This document shows, one piece after another, positions 46,846-57,955 of a stretch of 64,000 nt of DNA. The notes under the pieces were generated by a model that saw only the letters and a program-made list of their open reading frames with translations, ran no database searches and was not told the DNA's origin. The first letter of the stretch is position 1. The number at the start of each line of letters is the position of its first letter. A program made the position numbers and the translations under genes. Source of the DNA: Cymodocea nodosa. Lineage: Eukaryota; Streptophyta; Magnoliopsida; Alismatales; Cymodoceaceae. The stretch is from positions 4,216,001-4,280,000 of the forward strand of contig CM072337.1 of NCBI GenBank assembly GCA_036874045.1, given 5' to 3'.

Positions 46846-48872
46846 TGTTTAGAATGAAAAAGTGCATATTATTAATGGTTAAATGATGATTAATTACATA
46901 ATATTTAGCTTATCATATAAGAATTAAGCCATTATGTTATAATTGTACTATTATATGCTTTAATTAGAATTACCGCTTAATTTTAGGGAATTAATGTTAA
47001 TTTAGTACATTTCTGAACTGTCGGTAAGTTGCAGGCTGTGAAATTCTTAAGTATCCGAATTTTCTGATATTTCGGACAGTTATGTTTAACAGACCGAACA
47101 TGTTAGATAGTTATGTTTAAATTGCCAAACAGTTATATTTTGAAAGAATATTTTATTATTTCCTAAAGTACACGTGTCAAAACCATAATGCATGACTTAA
47201 GTGAACTTTCAATGAGTTATCTCTAACTATCCGAAATTGCAACTGGGCATCGGATAGTTATATGTGTAACCCTCCGAAATCTCTTTTTATTTATAAAATA
47301 GCTGAGGACACGTGTCATGTTCTGGTAAAGTGACTTAAGTGGACTTTTAGTGAGTTAGCTATAACTATCCAAAATGCATTTGAGCATCGGATAGTTAAAT
47401 TTATGCACGTGTTTTATAGTTAAATCAACGAAGAAAGTTCATTGAGTTATCTGTAACTCCATGGACTATTTATTTTCTAATATGCCACTATAGTGGTTGT
47501 AGAAACAAGATAGTTGGAAGAAAAACCACGATTGCATGTATTACGTAGGGAGAAGAAATCATCGCCGTTGATATGAATGAAGGAAATCCAACCGACCATT
47601 CAAGCAGAAGCAGTTACTACTAAAGAAATATAAAAGAAAAGAAGAAAAAGAAGTAAAGGGTGCATGGTTGATTGATGGACGACTAGTGTGTACAAAGGAG
47701 GAACACCGAGCTTTCTACAGGCATATCGGCAATTCTCCAAAGTACCACACCAACCATCGTTACCACCACCATATCCACCTTAATTGCCAACCATCGGAGG
47801 TCTGTGAGAATACTTTCTTGATGTCGGGTCGATTCCGAGCAAAACACGGTGCTTGACAACCACTGTGAGGAATGATCACGTCGTAGGAAGGGAAGCCATT
47901 TTCACCAAGCGCCGACTCATATTTCAGGAGATCGTAAAACTTCTAGCCTTGACTTCGGGTTGATGCCTGTATGCTGAAGAGGAGATTATCTTACAATTTT
48001 GGACTCACAATTCTATAGGGAGAGGAGACAAGATTGTAAGTGGTTTAATTTTCAGTGGTATAATCACGTCGTATGTAGTGATAGAAGTATTTACTGTTGA
48101 TTGAGATTACTTTACATTTCACCTTTCACCCATTTCCATGTTCATATTAAACCAAAAACAACTTATCTGCTATTGTATGTTGTATTTAAGTGTTGTATTG
48201 TTTGTGTTGTATCGTGATTAATGTTATCTTTGTTAGTGTTGTGATTGTTTTATGTTTGTTTTAGTTTTACAGTTTACTGAAATTGGTTCATTCAAAAGAC
48301 TTAAAGATTTTAATGGTTACTGTTTGAATTATTTGAATGTTAATATTGCTTAATGATAAATCCAGTGTTTACTAACATTAAAGAGCTTAATTAATGTTAT
48401 TTACAATCTATGGAATCGCCCAATGGTTGGCCGAATTCCTCTGTAAATAGTAGTATTAAAAAGAAAAGACAAGCTCGTGGAATTAACTTAAATCCACGAG
48501 GTTAGTCCGTTGAGTTAGCTATAACTCAACGAACTTTATCCGTTGAGTTAATTGTAATTCAATGGGGAGCTTATTGAATATATAAATTTGATTGTTAACA
48601 AACGGACAGTTCTAAACTTTTAAGCAACTCTCTGTGGGATCGACCTATACTTGCACACTGATACAATAGACACTGTGCACTTACAGTTAAAGTACAAATT
48701 GGAATTAATATTTAAATTGTATTAAAGGTTGTTTGTTTACTTCTTAAAGAAAAAGAATAGGCATAAAGATAAATTAACTAAGTAAAAATAGAAGTAACAA
48801 ATCCAAGTTTTTCTGGTACATTATTGGAGATCTAATCAGATATTCTGGTGTCGTGCTGGGAAAAAGCAAATA
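46846..48872 (+). mobile_element. G-family LTR inserted in reverse inside Gypsy G
   Basis: Starts TGTTTAGAATGAAAAAGTGC and follows the G LTR in plus orientation to about 48805. It then runs on for some 65 bp with a primer-site-like CTGGTGTCGTGCTGGGAA. An exact 5-bp duplication, GTGCA, flanks it (46841-46845 and 48873-48877). Protease coding of G reads up to both junctions. It is therefore a later insertion by the same family: a solo LTR, or an LTR with a stub of leader. Confidence 0.75.
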
Positions 48873-50198
48873 GTGCATGATATAACAGGAATTCCATGAT
48901 CAGATAACTTTTTAGGAATTTGTGGCAGAAATAGGGAACTACTTTACTTAGTTAAAAAGAATTTCCTTAAAACTTTTTGCTCTCTTTTCTTAGTACACTA
49001 ATCCTTAAGATATTTAGCACAAGGTGGCATTTTTTGCAATAAGTCTAACAAAGGAATGTTAACTTGTACTTTTTCAAAAATTTCTCTTATTTTTTCTTAT
49101 TTTTTAGGAAATGTTTGTTGTAATCTTTTAGGATAGGGTGCTAATGATTGTGATTTAAAAGATTCTTTTTCTTTCATTTGATTTGTTTGATCATTTTTAG
49201 TCTCATTTTCAGATTCAGATTTTTCTTCATTGATTTCTATATTTTCAGATATTACATTTTCATTATCATTTTTGATTTTTGTTCTTATCCGCCTTCATAT
49301 TATTTTTGTTTTGAATTCTTGATGGTATATCAGTTCTAGGTCTTAATGTTATACATACATCTTCCAGATTTTCGTTACTTTCTTGATGTTCTTGTATATC
49401 ATTTTCGTGATTATGATCTTCAACTGTTTTTAGTTTTAAATTGCATTCTTTAAATTCTATTGCATTGGTATTTTCTTTTGTTTGTATGTCTTGCAAATTA
49501 TGCAAATTTGTAACATTAAAGTTTTCATTTGTGTTTTCCAGTTGCATAACTTGTAATTTCATTGTAAATTCATCCAATGTTTTTAGTTTTCTTTCTAAAT
49601 CATATAATCTCATTGCATTCAATTTTTGATCAATTTTCATTATGGTTTGTTCAGTTTCGTAAATGATATCAATTTTAGGTTATGAATATGCTTCCTTATA
49701 GTTTAATTGGTTGACTTCTTGTTGCTGACACATATATTGTTCTAGTTTGTCCATGTTTTGCTCTAAGCTATGCTTCAGTTTGTCATACCTATCCCAAACT
49801 TCATTGTCTCTCAACATATTACATATTCTAAGCTGACCATTAGTTGGGTAAGCCGTAAGATTCTCATACTTAGATCTATTATAGTGAAGATAATTCATTT
49901 GTTGTTCATGTGATCTAACCATCTGCAATCGTCTCAGTTTCAAACAATTAAAAATGTCGTGTCCTTCCAAATTGCAGAATTCACATATGCTAACTACAGG
50001 TTTCAGAAATCTTTGAGCATAAGCATATGCCATATTCTTAATTATAGAAGAAAACACACAACACTCCTCTTGCTATTAAAACAAAATAGCACTCACAGTT
50101 GCTTAGCTTCTCAATCCCTGACAACGACGCAAGAAAACTTGTTTTGATGTGAAAGGTTAGATCAGACAACTGGTCCCTAGCAGCGGCGCTAGAAAACT

Positions 50199-52207
50199 TG
50201 TCTATTGGGTTCGTTAACTTCTATTTTTACTTGTTTAATTTGTCTTTAGGCTTATATCAATAATTACTTTTAGAAGTAAACTAACAACCTTTCACACAAA
50301 TTAGATATTCATTCTAATTTGTATTTTAACTACAAGTGCACAACATATATCGTATTTGTGTACAAGTACAGGTCGATCCCAAAGAGATTGAGTAAGAATT
50401 GTGTATTGTTCTAGTTTTAATAATGGAATTTATGTGTTCAGTAAGCACTCCGTTGAGTTATAGTTAACACAACGGACCAAGTTTGTGGAGTTATGGCTAA
50501 CTCAATGGACTAACCTCGTGGACTTAAGTTAACTCCACGAGTCTATCTTTCCAGTTTAATACTTCTATTTACAAAGGAATTCGGCCAACTATTGGGCGGT
50601 TCCACAAATTGTAAATAACATCAATTAAGCTCTTTAATGTTAGTTAACATTAGATTTGTCATTAAGCAACACTAACATTCAGATATTTCAAATAGTAACT
50701 ATTAAAATCTTTAAGTATTTGGAACGAATCAACTTTAGTAAACTGTAAAACTATTTTCTATTTTCTGAATCAAACAAACATAAAACATTCACAATATTGA
50801 CAATGATAACATTACTCACGATACAAAACAAACAATACAACACTTAAATACTAAATATAAACACAAATAAGTTGTTGTTTTTGGTATTTTTGTTTTGATA
50901 TGTTCATGAAAATGGGCGAAAGGTGAAATGTAAAAATCTCTATCGACAGTAAAGACTTCTGTCACTACATGCGACGCGATTACACCACTAAAAACTTAAT
51001 CACTTACAATTTTGCCTCCTCTCCCTATAGAATCGTGAGTCTAGAATTGCAAGATGATCTCCTTTTCAGCATATTGGCATCAACCCAAAACCAAGGTTAG
51101 AAGCTTTACAATCTCTTGAAATATGAGTCGGTGCTTGGTGAAAATGGCTTCCCTTCCTATAACGTGATCACTTCTCATAGTGGTTGTTAGGCACCGTATT
51201 TGGCTCGGAATCGACCCGACATTAGGAAAGTATCCTCACAAACCTCTCATAGTGGTTGGTGATTATGGTGATTTTTGGTGATGGTGTGGATGCTTCAATG
51301 AATTTCTGATGTTGCCTACAGTTAGCGCGGTCCTCCACCTATGCACACACTACCAACCACCCTTTCTTCATTTTTCTCCTCTTCTTTTATATTTCTTCCA
51401 TAGTAACTACTTTTACTTAGATGATCGGTTGGATTTCCTTCATCTATATCAACGATGGTGATTTCTTCTTCCTTCCACGAGTGAATTACTACGTGATACG
51501 TGCAATCGTGGTTTTCCTTCAAATGTCCTGTTTCTGTAACTACTACAGTGGCATATTAGAAAATAAATGGTCCGTGGAGTTATAGATAACTCAACGGACT
51601 TACTTCGTTGATTTAACTATAAAACATGTGCAATAAAGAAATAAGCTGCTAACATAACACGTTACCTTAGTGTGTATTCATGTAACTCAATGCGTATAGT
51701 TATGCTAACTTAAAGAGTTAAATATGTGCATCTCATGTGATATACTAAAGCATTTAAATTCAACACGTGCATAATTCTAACTTAACGAGTTCAGATATTT
51801 CGGACACTTACAAACCTAACTATCTACTGCCTAGATGCATTTTGGATAGTTAACAGATAACTTACCGAAAATCCACTTAAGTCATGCATTAAGGTTTCAA
51901 CACGTGTACTCTAGGAAATAATAAAATATTCTTCTATCATTAAAAGCATAATTGTCTGGTACATGCAATATAACTCTCTAAAATAATAGAAAATTTGGAT
52001 ACTTAAGAATTTCACAACCTGCAATTCTCTAACAGTTCAGAAATGTACTAAATCAACATTAATTCCCTGAAATTACGTAGATTCCTTCATTAAAACATAT
52101 AATAGTGCAATTATAACATAATAGCTTAATTCTTATATGATAAGCTAAATATTATGCAATTAACCATCATTTAATCGTTAATATTATGCACTTTTTCATT
52201 CTAAACA
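50199..52207 (-). repeat. 5' LTR of Gypsy G
   Basis: 2009 bp. On the plus strand it reads TGTCTATTGG ... TTCTAAACA. Contains GGATAGTTAAC, ACTTAAGTCATGCATTAAGG and AACACGTGTACTC near 51840-51910, plus repeats of ACTCAACGGA-like phrases near 50450-50530 and 51580-51610. Confidence 0.8.
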
Positions 52208-54396
52208 ATACTACATGACTTTTCATGTCCAAGAACTCCTACACAGAATGGAGTTGTAGAAAGGAAAAATAGATCAGTATAAGAAATGGCAAGAACAATT
52301 CTTAATGCATCTGATCTACCAAAGTTTTTATGGGTTGAAGTTGTAAATACTGCATGTTATTCAATAAACAGAACTCATCTTAGACCTATCTTGCATAAGA
52401 CACCATTTGAATTATGGTATGGTAAAACACCAAATGTTGGATATTTTAAAGTTTTTGGATCAAGATGTTTTGTGCTTAATACAAGGGATCAAAAGGACAA
52501 ATTTGATGAAAAGTCTAATCCTACTCTACTTGTTGGATACTCTTTGAGAAGTAAGACTTATAGAGTCTATTTTGAATATGAAAGAAGAGTAGAAGAATCA
52601 ATAAATGTATCATTTGACGAAGACTTAGTAGGAAAATTAAAGCAACTAAAAATAGATAGTGAAAGTGAAAGTGAATCAGGAAATCAGAAAATTCTATAGA
52701 AAAAGGATAGTACAACATTGCCTGCATCTACTGTGATAGAAAAAGTATGGAAGATAAAGTTTGGACATCTCATTGCACAAATTATTGGGAATATAAATCA
52801 AGGTGTTCAAACAAGAAGCAAAATTCAGAATATTTGTAATTACTATGCATTTGTATCTGAACTTGAACCTACAATAGTTGAAAAAGCTTGCAATGATGAA
52901 TACTAGATTATGGCCATGCAAGAGGAACTGAATCAGTTCAAGAAAAATGAAGTCTAGGATTTAATTGAAAGGTTCATTGAAAAATTAATCATTAGAATTA
53001 GATGGGTGTTTAAGAATAAATTAGATAATAATGACAGTATTATCAGAAACAAAGCTAGACTTGTTGCTCAGGGATACAACTAGCAGGAATGAATCGATTA
53101 TGAAGAAACTTTTGCACCTATTGCAAGACTTGAAGCAATTAGAATGTTGCTTGCCTTTGCAAGTAGTATGAAAATAAAGTTTTATCAAATGGATGTTAAA
53201 AGTACTTTTCTTAATGGCATTTTGCAAGAGGAAGTATATGTAGAATAGCTACTAGGTTTTGAAGATGAAGAAAGACCAAACCATGTATACAAATTGAATA
53301 AAACTCTTTATGGTCTGAAACAAGCACCACGTGCTTGGTATGATAAACTGAAGGGTTTCCTTCTTGAAAATCAGTTTAACATAGGAATTGCAGATAACAC
53401 TCTTTTTATCAAGTCAGAAAATTCTCATATGTTGATCATTTAGATTTATGTTGATGATATTATTTTTGGTGCCACAAATGAGAAACTATGTCATGACTTT
53501 CAGATTTTAATGAAGAATGAATTTGAAATGAGTCTTATGGGAGAATTAAAATTCTTTCTAGGGTTACAAATTCATCAATTACAGCATGACATCTTTCTAA
53601 ATCAAGAAAAATTCTACAAAGAGATTCTTTTAAAGTTTGGTATGGAAAATCCAAAGAAGCAAATACACCTATGAACTCAACTGAAAAGCTTGATAAAGAT
53701 ATCTCTAGCACTTCTGTAGATCAAAAGAAATATAAAGACATGATTGGATCACTTCTGTATTTAACAGCTAGTAGACCAAACATAATGTTTAGTGTATGTG
53801 CTTGTGCAAGATATCAAGCTTCTTCGAAAGCATCACATTTAAAAGTAGTCAAACATATATTTAAATATTTATAGGGTACAAAAGACTTTAGCTTATTTTA
53901 TTCTTCATAGAATCTTCTAATATTAGTAGGTTATAGTGATACAGATTATGCAGGATGGAAATTAGACAGAAAAAACACCAATGGTACATGTCAACTACTT
54001 GGTCACTCTCTTGTTTCATAGTTCAGTAGAAAACAAAATTCTATAGCACTCTCTACAACTAAAGCTGAATACATGACAGTAAGTTTATGTTGTGCATAGA
54101 TTCTATGGATGCAACAAACATTGGTCGATTATAAACTTAAATTTCAGAATACAATCATTTACTATGACAATAGCAGTGCCATAAATCTCTCCAAGAATAT
54201 AGTCCTACACTCTAGAGCAAAACATATCGAGATTAAGCACCACTTTCTAAGAGACCATGTTGAAAAAGGTCATATTTCTTTAGAATATGTCTCTATTAAA
54301 GAACAATTAGCAGATATTTTCACTAAACCATTGTCTGAATCTGCATTTAATCATATTAGACAAAATTTAGGAATTTGTTCTTTATATGATTTATAA
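52204..54396 (+). other. Copia B integrase end, reverse transcriptase and RNase H remains
   Basis: Readable in several pieces: the integrase C-terminal part (52286-52699), reverse transcriptase (about 52900-53640; RWVFKNKL-, KQAPRAWYDKL- and YVDDI-type motifs), and RNase H (53930-54396) with SAINLSKNIVLHSRAKHIEI and an ADIFTKPL ending. Broken in a number of places. Typical Copia order IN-RT-RH. Confidence 0.8.
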
Positions 54397-54751
54397 TACT
54401 TCTCTACTCTCCAAGCTCACAACTAGGAGCTTGTCCTACTAACATCTTTTTGCAGCAACTTAGCTAAATCTCAAGCCAACTATGAACTATCCAAGTATAA
54501 TTGTTCCACAAAGCCAGTAACATAATATTCACTCCTTTTGACAAGTGGCAAAATAGGGGGAGAAAAATACAATATCTTTTCCGTAGGCCGTAGTAAAGTA
54601 GGGGGAGTAAACTCAGAAAAATAGGGGGAGCATTTCAATTTCAATCTTTGTATCCTATTTCTTCTTTGTGCATTTATCTATATAGATATATAGGGAGAGA
54701 AATACATGTAATATATTGTAAGGTTTTTGCCATTATCAAAAAGGGGGAGAT
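54397..54751 (+). other. 3' untranslated part of Copia B with repeated G-runs
   Basis: Between RNase H and the 3' LTR lie several polypurine-tract-like runs: ATAGGGGGAGAAAAA (about 54554), GTAGGGGGAG (about 54599), ATAGGGGGAG (about 54621), ATAGGGAGAG (about 54690) and the terminal AAAAGGGGGAGA (54739-54750). Only the last touches the LTR. Confidence 0.7.
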
Positions 54752-57344
54752 TGAAAGGACCTCTAGATTTTGATAATGCAAAAATCAATGTGAGGAATCA
54801 AATTGTATTTCTCAGATATAATAGTTCAGCAAAAGAGTAGAAGTCAATACAGATAGTTTAGATTTTGTTGCAAGTGATAAAAAGGAATTCGGAAGGTTAC
54901 CAAGCTTAACTATCCGGAAGAGACAGAATTTCGGTAAGTTACCAGACTTAAGTATCCAAAAAGTCAGTTTAAAGTAGTAGAAACACTATTGGACAATTAG
55001 AAGAATAACTATCCAAAATTACAAGGCCTTCAGAGAGTTTTAAAGATAGTTGGCTGAATGATCGGAGAGTTAAGACACTAACTATCTGGAAGCTCAAAGA
55101 AAATCAGAAAGTTAGGAAGGCTAACTATCCGAAACTTAAGTCATTGAATTTCCCACGTGCAGAAATCCAGAACAAAAGCTTAAAAGATTATTCGGAGAGT
55201 TAGAAAGTTAACTATCCGAAAAATAGGAAGTTTTGAAAGGTTGTAGACTTAATTATCTGAAACTTAAGTCATCCTATTATGCACGTGTAGAAATTAGAAA
55301 GCAGTCAAAAAGCTTAGAAGAAGAAAATTGGAGAGTTACTGTAGCTAACTATCCGATAGTCAAGAACATTTCGATGAGTTATAGTTACAAGTATCCGACT
55401 TATGACACCCCACGTGTACGACTTAAAATCCCACGTGGCAAAAGGACTTAAGTGGATTATCGGTGAGTTACGAGCATTCTTGAGAGTGTTACATAGCTAA
55501 CCATCTGAAAGTCAAAGGAAATCGGAAGGTTATCTTAAAACACATTCCTAAACGGTAACTTACCATATTTGGTTCTGCAATTTTAGTAAGTACAGCAAAA
55601 TACATTCGTTGGAAGTGAATATGATCGTTATACATGACATTATATACACAAGCAGCAGACAACAGAGTAAAATAGCTTTTTGCACATACAAATCTATACA
55701 CCAAGCTCAACACATACAATAGAAAGTTTTCAAGATCAAATCTTCAGCAAATGCAAACTCAAGTTTAGAAGCTCTCCACATATTAAACTCTGATTTCTTC
55801 AAGCAAGTGGTTTACTGAAGTGCACCAACTAAAAACTTCAGTGATAGGTTGGTTGGAGTTACGACCAGAAAGCTCAATCTGATTGGTTGGTTCTTACTTT
55901 GACCTTAAAGCAAGTGTTTGTAAGTTTGTGAAAGCTTAGTGAAGCCCAAATATCCCTTGGGGGTGGACTAGCCATTAGTGGTGAATCACCTAAAATCCCT
56001 ATGTGTATTATTTGTGTTAGAAATTTAATTTTGATGATATATGCTTTATTAACATTTTTAAATAAGTCTACATAATATTCTCTAAGTATATTTCTCTAAG
56101 TATAATAGTTAACAGATTATCGGAAAGTTTCATTTTTATGTCGGATAAATTAAAGATTTCCAAAGAATTAGATTTGCAATAGTTAAACTTTTGGATAGTT
56201 AACGTTTCATTTTTGTCAAATACTTTATGTTAAAAACTTATATAGTTAAGTTATCTACACATGTGTTTTTAATGTTTTAAGTTGTCACGTGTTTTCCATG
56301 TGCGTTCGGTAATGAAAAATCGAATAGTTAGATAACTGTTCAAGTTTTTATACGCATGGATAGATAACTGTTCGAGTTTTATAAAAGGACTAACGAATAG
56401 ATAACTTTCCTTGTTTAGTCACGTGTTTTGCAGGTGTAAAAACTCGAAGAGTTACAGATAAATGTTCGAGTTTTTATAGGACTTAAATGATAAGTGTTCA
56501 ACTAAATCGAAGACTTAGAAGATATTCTACAAGACTCTAGGAAGATAAAAGTCTCAATATATCTACGAGTGGAGATTGTGGAAATTCAAAATGATTGTGG
56601 AGAAAGTGGAAACTCAAAAAGATAGTAATTTGGATTAAAGAAAAAAATTAGTACGTGGATTATGGATTATGGATTGTGGATTAAGTGGATGAACTTGTTG
56701 AACGTGAAAGACAACAGAGTTCGACTATAAATAAAGAGTACGAGCTACATTACAACAAATGATCCTAATCTCAAAAACCAAGTCTGAATATTCAATCTGG
56801 ATCCCTAACTGAGAAGTTAAGTTTGAATATTCATATTCTGAAAAATTCTCCAACATTAGAAGAAGTTCGAAATTCTAAACAATTTTAGAAAAGGAGCTGC
56901 AAACGCAAGAAGTCTGGAAATTCGACAACTAGAGAAGAAGAGATATAGAAGTTGAGCAAAAAGAAAGAAAGAAGTTGTGTGCATAAAGATCAGGTTTTAT
57001 ACAATTTAAAATTAGTTTTGAATAAGAACTTTGTTTTTCTATTTGAATTATATATCAAACATTACTGTATCAAAACCTTCAAGAAGGGAATTGAGCTTAA
57101 AAGATATTGTAAATTCTATTTTTAAATAAAGAATAGAATCTCATTTACAAGTGTTTTGTGCTCTTGTTTTATCCGCTAGTATTTAATTACTAAATACACA
57201 ATTCACCTCCCTCTTGTGATATAGACGATCCTATAATTTATTATTGTATGCTTGCTAATTTTCATTATCAATTAGTCATTTACTTTATTAAGAAACAAAA
57301 TATTACCATTCACCCCCCCTCTAGTAATCCATCAGGTCCTAACA
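54752..57344 (+). repeat. 3' LTR of Copia B (interrupted)
   Basis: Starts TGAAAGGACC, ends CCTAACA. Without the 1221-bp solo LTR and its 5-bp duplication it is 1367 bp, against 1368 in the 5' LTR. CACGTG boxes at 55154, 55282, 55411 and 55432; a 30-bp dyad at 55191-55220. Confidence 0.85.
56015..57235 (+). mobile_element. solo LTR of family Z inside the Copia B 3' LTR
   Basis: TGTTAGAAATTTAATTTTG at the left; the right end is GATCCTATA. It is flanked by ATTTG (56010-56014) and ATTTA (57236-57240), an imperfect 5-bp duplication. The surrounding LTR sequence resumes exactly where the 5' LTR of B predicts. It matches the older Z copy at 38305-38997 and 57350-57778. Confidence 0.7.
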
Positions 57345-57955
57345 CGAAGTAGAGGAATCCAAATCAAAGTAGTGGAATTTCAATCAAAGTAGAGGAATTC
57401 CATTAAATCCTAAGAAAATGAATTAAAAGAGTTATTACAAAGAAAGTCTAGGAGATTCGAAGAGAAAAGCAAGGAGATACAAAAGTAGAGCAAAAAGAAA
57501 AAGAATAAGAAGTTGCATGAAGAAGCTTAGGTTTGAATATACAATTCAATCAAGATTAGAATAAGTTAGATTCTATTTTGTATTGAATTGTAACTTAGAA
57601 AAATTGTATCAAAACCGATAAATAGGGAATTGTACTAAAACAATTGTAAATTCTTACTTTATTAATAGAAAGTTTAGAATTATAAATAGTGAGTGTTTTA
57701 TACTCTTATTTTATCTACTAGAATTTAAAATTCTAAAGATACAATTCATCCCCTCTCTTGTAATACTATAGTTCTATAATTGTTATCAGAACCAACAAGT
57801 AAAGAATTGTGTTGAAACGATTGTAAATTCTTACTTTATTAATAGAAAATTTAGAATTACAGATAATGAGTGTTTTGTACTTTTGTTTTATCTATTAGAA
57901 TTTAAAATTCTAAAAACACAATTTACCTTCCTTCTTATGATACTATAGTTCTACA

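Larger units (their letters stand above)
42585..52207 (-). mobile_element. broken Ty3/Gypsy element G (Athila/Tat type) nested in Copia B
   Basis: Minus-strand order: 5' LTR 52207-50199 (TGTTTAGAATG ... CAATAGACA); primer site AGCGCCGCTGCTAGGGA next to it, similar to the Athila site type; gag-like frames 50057-49266 with a CEFCNLEGHDIFNC knuckle; protease with DLGASINIMP and QLADRSIRYPRG (46845-46312); reverse transcriptase (PERRLNPNLKEVVKKEIV, WRVCIDYRKLNVVTRKDH); RNase H ([15 protein letters not shown], 45080-44808); integrase remnants; polypurine run GGGGGAAGT near 43927; and a partial 3' LTR 43921-42585. A reverse-oriented LTR copy interrupts the protease. Several breaks. The left and right LTRs are clearly diverged (close to nine in ten by eye), so it is not recent. 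Confidence 0.85.
38998..57344 (+). mobile_element. broken Ty1/Copia element B, with nested insertions
   Basis: The element is flanked by an exact 5-bp target duplication, CGAAG, at 38993-38997 and 57345-57349. 5' LTR 38998-40365; primer site TGGTATCAGAG from 40368; gag with a zinc knuckle (CYKCKKLGHIQLYH near 41218) within the open frame 40619-41791; protease/pre-integrase (WIIDSGCSKHMTG, 42012-42050). After the nested Gypsy come the integrase end (PTQNGVVERKNR near 52235), reverse transcriptase (active-site YVDD near 53448) and RNase H ending at 54396. The polypurine tract 54739-54751 and the 3' LTR 54752-57344 follow; that LTR holds a solo LTR. Without insertions it would be about 7.5 kb. 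Breaks are several. LTRs match at roughly nine bases in ten by eye. Confidence 0.85.
38305..57955 (+). mobile_element. old LTR element Z, split by Copia B
   Basis: The left part of an LTR at about 38305-38997 resumes at 57350 and ends near 57778. It is followed by a primer-site-like TGTTATCAGAAC (57781-57792) and then by a second, shorter LTR end closing at about 57955 that repeats the preceding 160 bp. The match to a complete Z-family LTR at 56015-57235 establishes the family. Between the two LTR ends essentially no coding region remains, so the element is a collapsed remnant. It is the oldest layer here, because Copia B is inserted in its LTR. The superfamily is probably Copia from the primer-site type, but no coding sequence confirms it. 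Confidence 0.55.
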
